Assembly (NCBI GenBank): GCA_902547535.1
Contig: CACCOB010000001.1
Location: 186,001 to 250,000 of the forward strand
Length of the DNA stretch: 64,000 nucleotides
Reading direction: 5' to 3'
Origin: an uncultured Pelagibacteraceae bacterium
GTDB lineage: Bacteria > Pseudomonadota > Alphaproteobacteria > Pelagibacterales > Pelagibacteraceae
Part shown: positions 58,083 to 64,000 of the stretch, piece by piece
Layout of the letters: each line of letters begins with the position of its first letter
Numbering within the stretch: position 1 is the stretch's first letter
Position numbers and translations under genes: made by a program
The notes under the pieces: model-generated
The model's input: the letters and a program-made list of their open reading frames with translations, nothing else
The model's database searches: none
What the model was told of the DNA's origin: nothing

Positions 58083-58880
58083 ATGAAGTTACAAGATAAA
58101 AATATTAAATTAGTTTCGAATAAAAAAACTAGAGTAATTTTACCAAATATTCTTACACTTATTGGTGTATGTATTGGACTAACGTCCATTAAATTTGCGT
58201 TTGATGGTAAATTCGAGTTATCTATTATTGCTGTAATAGTTGCTGCAATAATTGATGGGTTAGATGGAAGAATTGCAAGATTGATTAAAGGTACCTCTAA
58301 AGTAGGCAAAGAACTAGACTCACTGACTGATGTGATAAGTTTTGGTGTTGCCCCAGCATTTATAATGTATTTTTGGGCTCTATCAGAAACAGGTAGAGTA
58401 GGCTGGTTGATTTCATTGATTTATGTAGTTTGTGTTGCGCTTAGACTTGCAAGATTTAATGTTTCATCAAATGAAGAAAGTTCTTGGAAAGATAATTTTT
58501 TTGAGGGTATTCCTTCACCAGCTGGTGGAATTTTAGTTTTAATGCCGTTAATTTTAAGTATAAGCGAATTTAAATTTTTAAACTTGAATTATCAATTTGT
58601 GGTTCCAATTATGTTTATTTTTGTTTCAATACTATTAATAAGCAAAATACCAACTTATTCGTTTAAAAGGATTGTTGTACCAAGAAGTGCATCAATATTT
58701 TTGTTATTTGGAATAATCTTATATTTTGGCTTAATTCTCGTTTATACTTTTAATGCAATAATTATTTCAGGATTAATTTACATGTTAATGGTACCGATAA
58801 GTTCAATGCATTATCTTATGATTAAAAAAAATGAGAAAATCACCACAAATGATACTGATCATCATGAAGATGTCTTATAA
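58083..58880 (+). CDS. pssA: CDP-diacylglycerol--serine O-phosphatidyltransferase
   Basis: Membrane CDP-alcohol phosphotransferase making phosphatidylserine. Seen: LPNILTLIGVCIGL and the complete signature DGLDGRIAR...GKELDSLTD (DGxxAR-x8-GxxxDxxxD), then about six more hydrophobic segments. I start at ATG 58083; the in-frame TTG upstream lies in the psd end. 265 residues. Confidence 0.97.
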   Translation: MKLQDKNIKLVSNKKTRVILPNILTLIGVCIGLTSIKFAFDGKFELSIIAVIVAAIIDGLDGRIARLIKGTSKVGKELDSLTDVISFGVAPAFIMYFWALSETGRVGWLISLIYVVCVALRLARFNVSSNEESSWKDNFFEGIPSPAGGILVLMPLILSISEFKFLNLNYQFVVPIMFIFVSILLISKIPTYSFKRIVVPRSASIFLLFGIILYFGLILVYTFNAIIISGLIYMLMVPISSMHYLMIKKNEKITTNDTDHHEDVL

Positions 58881-59780
58881 ATGAATGAAAACACAATAAT
58901 TTCGTTAGCCGACTCAAATTATTTTAATCTTTTAAATGAATTAATAGACTCAATAAATAGATTTGAACAAAGTAAAGATATAGATATATGCATAATGGAT
59001 GCTGGATTGACCGAAGACCAGATAAAAGTTTTAGAAAAAAAGGTTTTTAAAATCAAAAAGGCAGAGTGGGATATAGAAGTTCCAAATTTTAAGGTTAAAG
59101 GAAGAGAGTGGTTAAAAAGTCAGGTCTCAAGGGCGTTTTTACCCAAATATTTTCCAGGATATAAAAAATACCTATGGATCGATGCAGATGCTTGGGTTAA
59201 TTCGTGGTACGCAATTGATCTTTATTTTAGAGGATCTGAAAATAAAAAATTAGCAATAGCAACATCCGCTGACAGGTCATATGGAAGAGTTTTAAGAGCA
59301 GAATGGGTGATAGGAAGTTTCGCAAGAATAAAATCCCAAAATTACAAGCATGCTAAATCATCTGGATTTTCGGAAAAAATTTCAAGAGAAGTAGCTCTTA
59401 AACCTCATTTAAATATTGGATTATTTTGCTTAGAAGAAAACGCACCACATTGGGAAGTTTGGCAAAAAAATTTGAGAAAAGCATTGTCATCAGGAAAGAT
59501 TTGGGGTTCTGAGCAAATAGCAATGAATATAACTATATATTCAGATAATTTGGGTGTTGAAATTTTACCAGCCTATTGTAATTGGACACTTATTGAAGCA
59601 ATAAAATTTGATAAAAAACAAAATACTTTTGTTGAACCATATTTACCAAATCATGAAATAGGGATTATTCACTTAGCTGGAAAGAACAATGATAATATTA
59701 GAAATGATAAAAATTATATGTCTAAAATTAAAACACTTGATGGTGATATAATTGAAAAATCATTGAGATTTGAGAACTAA
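58881..59780 (+). CDS. GT8-like glycosyltransferase (substrate unknown)
   Basis: 299 residues, soluble. GT-A fold signs: IISLADSNYF start, KYLWIDADAWV with DxD metal motif (Asp101, Asp103), LKPHLNIGLFCL, WGSEQIAMNITIY and a late His in IGIIHLAGK. These are GT8-type features, but overall similarity is weak and both donor and acceptor are unknown. It begins right after the pssA stop and ends just before rlmE, so it is co-transcribed with phospholipid genes; glycosylation of a lipid or surface glycan is conceivable. Confidence 0.72.
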   Translation: MNENTIISLADSNYFNLLNELIDSINRFEQSKDIDICIMDAGLTEDQIKVLEKKVFKIKKAEWDIEVPNFKVKGREWLKSQVSRAFLPKYFPGYKKYLWIDADAWVNSWYAIDLYFRGSENKKLAIATSADRSYGRVLRAEWVIGSFARIKSQNYKHAKSSGFSEKISREVALKPHLNIGLFCLEENAPHWEVWQKNLRKALSSGKIWGSEQIAMNITIYSDNLGVEILPAYCNWTLIEAIKFDKKQNTFVEPYLPNHEIGIIHLAGKNNDNIRNDKNYMSKIKTLDGDIIEKSLRFEN

Positions 59781-60392
59781 TTGAAAAAAAATAAATTTTC
59801 TAAAAATTGGATTATTAAACAAAAAAGAGATATTTACATAAAAAAATCGAAATTAGAGGGATATAGATCAAGAGCTGTTTATAAATTACAAGAAATTAAC
59901 GAAAAATTTAAAATAATAAAAAAAAACACCTTAGTTGTCGATCTTGGTGCAGCCCCAGGTAGTTGGTCTCAGTATATATCAAGAAATTTCAATAACTCCA
60001 AAATAATTTCTATTGATCTGAAAGATATTGAACCAATTAGGAATTTAGTGCATATAAAAGGAGATTTCACTGAAGAGCATCATAAAAAAAATATTCAGAA
60101 TTATTTTGGCAAGAAAGTAGATTTGATTATGTCTGATATGGCTGTTAATACTACAGGTAATAAAAGTGTAGACTCACTAGTCACAGGCGAATTATGTATT
60201 GAAGCAATGAATTTTGCGGTTGAACTTTTAAATAAAAAAGGAAGTTTTATTTCAAAACTTTTCATGGGATCATCTTTTAACGAGATTGTCGCACTAGGTA
60301 AAAAATCATTCAAAGATGTTGATATTTTTAAGCCACCTTCAAGCAGGAAAGACTCTAAGGAAAATTTTATAATTTGTAGAAATTTAAAATAG
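59781..60392 (+). CDS. rlmE: 23S rRNA 2'-O-methyltransferase RlmE (FtsJ/RrmJ)
   Basis: SAM methyltransferase modifying U2552 in the ribosomal A loop. Seen: GYRSRAVYKLQEI (catalytic Lys35), VVDLGAAPGSWSQY (SAM site), LIMSDMAVNTTG (Asp119), SKLFMGS (Lys) and SRKDSKENFII (Glu): the full K-D-K-E set. Oddity: no ATG gives a full-length protein; the apparent start is TTG 59781, directly behind the previous stop. 203 residues is normal, so the gene is intact. Confidence 0.94.
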   Translation: MKKNKFSKNWIIKQKRDIYIKKSKLEGYRSRAVYKLQEINEKFKIIKKNTLVVDLGAAPGSWSQYISRNFNNSKIISIDLKDIEPIRNLVHIKGDFTEEHHKKNIQNYFGKKVDLIMSDMAVNTTGNKSVDSLVTGELCIEAMNFAVELLNKKGSFISKLFMGSSFNEIVALGKKSFKDVDIFKPPSSRKDSKENFIICRNLK

Positions 60393-60431
60393 TTACTCTT
60401 TTATTTTTTCAAGAATCATTTATATAAGGAC

Positions 60432-61496
60432 ATGGATACTATTAAAGAGGCTTTAACATTTGATGATGTTACTTTAGCTCCAAATTACTCAGAAATTCTG
60501 CCTGGTGAAGTAAACACCTCAGTCAATCTGACAGATCAACTAAAGATAGAAATACCACTTTTATCTTCTGCAATGGACACTGTCACAGAGTCATCAATGA
60601 GTATTGCAATGGCAAAGGCTGGAGGCCTAGGAATAATTCATAGAAATTTAAATATTGAGGAACAAATCAAGGAAATTAGAAAAGTAAAATCAAAAAATAA
60701 ACTAGTAGGTGCAGCAGTTGGAGCAAGTGAAAAAGAATTAAAAAGAACTGAAAAAATATTGAAAGAGAATTTAGATATAATAGTTATAGATACTGCACAT
60801 GGTCATACAAAAAAAGTTGGAGATGCAATAAAAAAGATCAAAAAATTACGTCCAAAAAAAACAGCAATTTGTGCTGGAAATATAGCTACTGAGGAAGGTG
60901 CAAAGTTTTTAGTTGGATTAGGTGTAGATATTATAAAAGTTGGGATTGGTCCAGGATCTATTTGCACAACAAGACTTGTAGCAGGAATTGGAGTCCCACA
61001 ATTAAGTGCGATATTAAATGTTAAAAAGGGTATTGGAAAAAGTAAAACAAGATTAATTGCTGATGGAGGTATTAAATTTTCTGGTGATATTGCAAAAGCT
61101 TTAGCCGCTGGTGCAGATGCAGTTATGATAGGTTCATTATTTGCAGGAACTGATGAAGCACCTGGAAAAAAAATAAGAAAAAACGGCAAATTATATAAAT
61201 ATTTTAGGGGTATGGGATCCATAGGTGCAATGAATAAAGGATCAGCAGATAGATATTTTCAATCAAAACAAAAGGATACATCAAAATATGTACCTGAAGG
61301 AGTAGAGGGATATATTAAATATAAGGGCAAAGTTGATAAAATAATCTATAACTTAGTTGGAGGTTTGAAATCTTCCATGGGCTATATGGGAGCTAGGAAA
61401 GTGATTGATTTAAGAAAAAAACCAAAGTTTGTAAAAATTACTAAAGCAGGTTTTTATGAAAGTATGGTACATAATATAGATGTAATAAAAAAATAA
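60432..61496 (+). CDS. guaB: IMP dehydrogenase lacking the CBS domains
   Basis: First step from IMP to GMP, IMP to XMP with NAD. Seen: EALTFDDVTLAPNYSEILP, PLLSSAMDTVTES, GGLGIIHRN, VIDTAHGH, GNIATEEGAKFL, catalytic GPGSICTTRLVAG with Cys178, ADGGIKFSGDIAKALAAGAD in parts, and YFRGMGSIGAM. 354 residues against about 490 usually: residues about 76-91 connect the two barrel parts directly where the paired CBS (Bateman) module normally sits. The barrel is intact, so this is a streamlined enzyme, not a pseudogene. GuaC (GMP reductase) is less likely given the complete RGMGSIGAM flap. Confidence 0.93.
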   Translation: MDTIKEALTFDDVTLAPNYSEILPGEVNTSVNLTDQLKIEIPLLSSAMDTVTESSMSIAMAKAGGLGIIHRNLNIEEQIKEIRKVKSKNKLVGAAVGASEKELKRTEKILKENLDIIVIDTAHGHTKKVGDAIKKIKKLRPKKTAICAGNIATEEGAKFLVGLGVDIIKVGIGPGSICTTRLVAGIGVPQLSAILNVKKGIGKSKTRLIADGGIKFSGDIAKALAAGADAVMIGSLFAGTDEAPGKKIRKNGKLYKYFRGMGSIGAMNKGSADRYFQSKQKDTSKYVPEGVEGYIKYKGKVDKIIYNLVGGLKSSMGYMGARKVIDLRKKPKFVKITKAGFYESMVHNIDVIKK

Positions 61497-61498
61497 TT

Positions 61499-61927
61499 AT
61501 GAAAAACCTAATTTTAATATTTATATTTTTTTTATTTAGTGTTTTTGCTAAAGCTACTGAAAATAATTTTTTTAATGAAGCAAAAGTTTTGTTCGATAAG
61601 AAAAAATATGAAGACTCAAAATTTTTATTCCATAGAAATATTGTTTACAACCCAAAAGACTCAGAATCTTACCTCTATTTAGCTAAAATTTTTAAAATTG
61701 AAAATGATAAAAGACAAGAAGAAAAAAATATAAGAACCACTTTACTTTTAGATCCTAAGAACGAAGAAGCAATGTACCTTTTAATTGATATGGAGTTAGA
61801 AAGATCAAACTTTTCAAAAGCAGATGAATTAAGTGAAGATTTTAAGAAAATTTGTGTAGATATGTGTGAAAAAATTGCTTCAATAGAAAGTCGGTTGAAG
61901 GATTTTGAGATAAAAGATGCGTCTTGA
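61499..61927 (+). CDS. Small exported TPR-like protein in the gua cluster
   Basis: 142 residues. Sec leader ([21 protein letters not shown]) then about two TPR-like helical pairs ([27 protein letters not shown] in parts; [23 protein letters not shown]). Function not recognised. It lies 2 bp after guaB and overlaps guaA by 11 bp, so it is translated with the purine genes although it is predicted to be periplasmic. Confidence 0.7.
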   Translation: MKNLILIFIFFLFSVFAKATENNFFNEAKVLFDKKKYEDSKFLFHRNIVYNPKDSESYLYLAKIFKIENDKRQEEKNIRTTLLLDPKNEEAMYLLIDMELERSNFSKADELSEDFKKICVDMCEKIASIESRLKDFEIKDAS

Positions 61928-63479
61928 GGACACTCTCAACAAGATACTTATTGTAGACTTTGGTTCTCAATTTACACAATTAATCGCAAGAAAAATAAGG
62001 GAACTGGGAGTCTATTGTGAAATTATAAGTCACAAAAAAATAGAAAAGTTCCAAAATTTTGAAAAAAATATCAAAGGTATTGTTTTATCTGGCGGTCCAC
62101 TGAATGTTTATGAAAGCAAAAAAGTAAAGTTTAATAGTAAACTTCTTAAATTAGGGACCCCTGTACTGGGTATTTGTTTTGGTCATCAAATAATTTCAAA
62201 AACAATGGGTGGAAGTGTAAGAAATTCAAAATATAGAGAATTTGGACTAGCAGAGGTAAAAGAAATTAAAAAAAGTAAGTTAACAAAAAATTTTTTTTCT
62301 AAAGGAAAAAGTAGTGTTTGGATGAGTCATGCTGATCAAGTAACAAAATTACCAAAAAACTTTAAAATAATTGCACAAAGTAACAATTCTAAGATGTGCA
62401 TAATTGAAAATGTAGAAAAAAAAATGTTTGGTATTCAATTTCACCCAGAGGTAAGCCATACAATTAAAGGAAAATTAATACTAAAAAATTTTTTATTTTC
62501 TATTTGTAAATTAAATAAAAATTGGTCAGCAAAAGATCAGAAAACAAAGATAATAAATGAAGTAAGAAATAGTGTAGGAAATTCGAAGGTTATTTGTGCT
62601 TTATCTGGTGGTGTAGATAGTAGCGTAGTCGCTAAATTATTATCAAATGCAATAGGAAAAAAATTAACATGCATCTTTGTTAATACTGGTCTACTTAGAA
62701 AAAATGAAGAAAAGCAAGTTGTAAATACATTCAAAAAAAAATTTAAAATTAATCTAATTTATGTGAATGCTGAAAATCTATTTTTATCAAAATTAAAAAA
62801 TATATCTGATCCAGAAAAAAAAAGAAAAATAATAGGAAATCTTTTTATTAAAATATTTGAAAAATATGCAAATAAAATTAAAAATGTAAAATTTTTAGCT
62901 CAAGGAACTTTGTATCCCGATTTAATTGAAAGTAAATCTGTGACTGGAAGTCAAACTTCAAAAATTAAATCACATCATAATGTAGGTGGTTTGCCAAAAA
63001 AAATGAAACTTAAATTAGTAGAACCACTGAAATACCTTTTTAAAGATGAGGTTAGAAAGTTAGGATCAGAACTAGGATTGAGTAATGAAATAATTTCTAG
63101 ACATCCATTTCCAGGACCAGGTCTTGCAATAAGAATGCCTGGTATAATAACTAAAGAAAAAATAAATATTTTAAAAGAGGCTGATAATTATTTTATCAAT
63201 TCTTTAAAAGAAAATAACCTATATTGCAAGATTTGGCAGGCTTATGCTGCATTACTTCCTGTAAAAACAGTAGGTGTAATGGGAGATAATAGAACTTATG
63301 AGTTTCTTTGTCTTTTAAGGGCAATTACATCAGAAGATGGAATGACAGCTGATTTCTTTCAATTTAATAAATCTTTTATGCAAAGAGTATCTAATCAAAT
63401 TGTAAATAATATAAGAGGTATAAATAGAGTAGTTTATGATATTACTTCTAAGCCACCGAGTACTATTGAATTGGAATAA
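61917..63479 (+). CDS. guaA: GMP synthase (glutamine-hydrolysing)
   Basis: XMP to GMP. Seen: class I glutamine amidotransferase with [26 protein letters not shown] (Cys nucleophile near 90), IQFHPEVSH (His/Glu); ATP-pyrophosphatase [13 protein letters not shown]-terminal dimerisation domain with [18 protein letters not shown] and the ending [13 protein letters not shown]. 520 residues, complete. Forms a purine pair with guaB. Confidence 0.98.
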   Translation: MRLEDTLNKILIVDFGSQFTQLIARKIRELGVYCEIISHKKIEKFQNFEKNIKGIVLSGGPLNVYESKKVKFNSKLLKLGTPVLGICFGHQIISKTMGGSVRNSKYREFGLAEVKEIKKSKLTKNFFSKGKSSVWMSHADQVTKLPKNFKIIAQSNNSKMCIIENVEKKMFGIQFHPEVSHTIKGKLILKNFLFSICKLNKNWSAKDQKTKIINEVRNSVGNSKVICALSGGVDSSVVAKLLSNAIGKKLTCIFVNTGLLRKNEEKQVVNTFKKKFKINLIYVNAENLFLSKLKNISDPEKKRKIIGNLFIKIFEKYANKIKNVKFLAQGTLYPDLIESKSVTGSQTSKIKSHHNVGGLPKKMKLKLVEPLKYLFKDEVRKLGSELGLSNEIISRHPFPGPGLAIRMPGIITKEKINILKEADNYFINSLKENNLYCKIWQAYAALLPVKTVGVMGDNRTYEFLCLLRAITSEDGMTADFFQFNKSFMQRVSNQIVNNIRGINRVVYDITSKPPSTIELE

Positions 63480-63501
63480 TAAGACTATATAAGTAACCTA
63501 T

Positions 63502-63921
63502 ATGAAATATTTACACACAATGATTAGAGTCTCAAACATAGACGAGTCATTAAAATTTTTTTGTGAAGGGTTAGGTCTTAAAGAAACAAGAAGAAAAGAC
63601 AGTGAAAAGGGCAGGTATACCTTAGTATTTCTTGCTGCTCCAGATGATGAGAAAGCTGAAATTGAATTAACATACAATTGGGATGGAGATAGTTTGGGTG
63701 ATGGTTCAAGAAACTTTGGACATTTGGCGTACAGAGTTGAAAATATATATGAGACTTGTCAAAGATTAATAGACATGGGTTATACAATTAACAGACCACC
63801 TAGAGATGGTCATATGGCATTTGTTAGATCTCCAGATAAAATTTCTGTTGAAATACTTCAAGATGGCTACTTGGAACCAATAGAGCCATGGAAATCTATG
63901 GAAAATACAGGCACTTGGTAA
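63502..63921 (+). CDS. gloA: Lactoylglutathione lyase (glyoxalase I)
   Basis: Isomerises the methylglyoxal-glutathione hemithioacetal. Seen: HTMIRVSNIDESLKFF, metal ligands His5, Glu55 (AEIELTYNW), His74 (GHLAYRV) and Glu117 (SVEILQ), matching the E. coli set. 139 residues is normal. A GST-like protein is also in this window, consistent with glutathione use. Confidence 0.95.
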   Translation: MKYLHTMIRVSNIDESLKFFCEGLGLKETRRKDSEKGRYTLVFLAAPDDEKAEIELTYNWDGDSLGDGSRNFGHLAYRVENIYETCQRLIDMGYTINRPPRDGHMAFVRSPDKISVEILQDGYLEPIEPWKSMENTGTW

Positions 63922-63930
63922 TAAATATTT

Positions 63931-64000
63931 ATGCCTTCGAAAATAAGTAGGCTTATATTAAAAAAAAAAAATAAGTCAAAAATAGTCTGCTTAACAGCCT
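63931..64000 (+). CDS. panB: Start of 3-methyl-2-oxobutanoate hydroxymethyltransferase (PanB), cut by window
   Basis: Only 23 codons are visible from ATG 63931: MPSKISRLI, a Lys-rich stretch, then KIVCLTA. The KI-(T/V)-x-LTAYD start is typical of PanB, the first committed enzyme of pantothenate synthesis. The call rests on this short N-terminus. Confidence 0.6.
   Translation, partial: MPSKISRLILKKKNKSKIVCLTA

Noticed and set aside
60803..61222. 139-codon minus-strand frame inside guaB
   Set aside because: Shadow of the conserved IMP dehydrogenase barrel.
60432..61496. guaB as a pseudogene because of short length
   Set aside because: All catalytic motifs are intact and in frame; only the CBS module is absent.

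Overview
The window is a gene-dense, very AT-rich stretch of bacterial chromosome with almost no intergenic space. It encodes a proteorhodopsin, a eukaryote-type NADP isocitrate dehydrogenase, alphaproteobacterial-style LexA operators (GTTC-N7-GTTC) and an Alphaproteobacteria-type DksA. Together these point to a streamlined marine alphaproteobacterium of the SAR11 clade (Candidatus Pelagibacter or a close relative). The taxon is inferred from gene content and composition, not from a marker-gene search. I see no tRNA, rRNA, insertion sequence, prophage or CRISPR array.

Layout. 1-1040: the 3' part of an AmiD-type amidase gene, then the RNase P RNA. 1152-22466: one long plus-strand division and cell-wall (dcw) cluster: mraZ, ftsZ, rsmH, ftsL, ftsI, a murE-murF fusion, mraY, murD, ftsW, murG, murC, murB, ddl, ftsQ, ftsA, lpxC, bamD, ligA. 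Two things are unusual here: ftsZ sits directly behind mraZ instead of behind ftsA, and murE and murF form one reading frame. A sigma70 promoter overlapped by three 10-bp-spaced MraZ boxes heads the cluster. 22458-33536: housekeeping genes on alternating strands (Xaa-Pro aminopeptidase, UvrD, AsmA-like, fumarase, MazG-like, YgfZ, dihydroorotase-like, PrpE). 33683-36962: a blue-tuned proteorhodopsin with its own terminator, then 2Fe-2S ferredoxin, ferredoxin-NADP reductase, a GST-like protein and DksA.

37042-47235 is the accessory-looking part. A coupled trio (GT39-like glycosyltransferase, a 41-residue membrane peptide, a GtrB/DPM-like GT2) is followed by a seven-gene operon of mostly exported proteins: three heparin/glucuronan-lyase-like proteins, an AlgL-like protein, an exported amidohydrolase and a DUF1800/DUF1501 pair. 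This looks like a cell-surface or extracellular glycan system that I cannot match to a described pathway, and it is the best candidate for something new. It abuts an SOS-regulated umuDC operon (47236-48937).

49053-64000 returns to core functions: two GFA-family proteins, a glycerate-kinase-like protein, a TolC-family protein, recA (with a LexA-like site and a terminator), alaS, icd, psd-pssA (phosphatidylethanolamine synthesis), a GT8-like protein, rlmE, a CBS-less guaB, a small TPR protein, guaA, gloA and the start of panB. Seven convergent gene pairs end within -9 to +6 bp of each other, which is strong internal evidence of streamlining.
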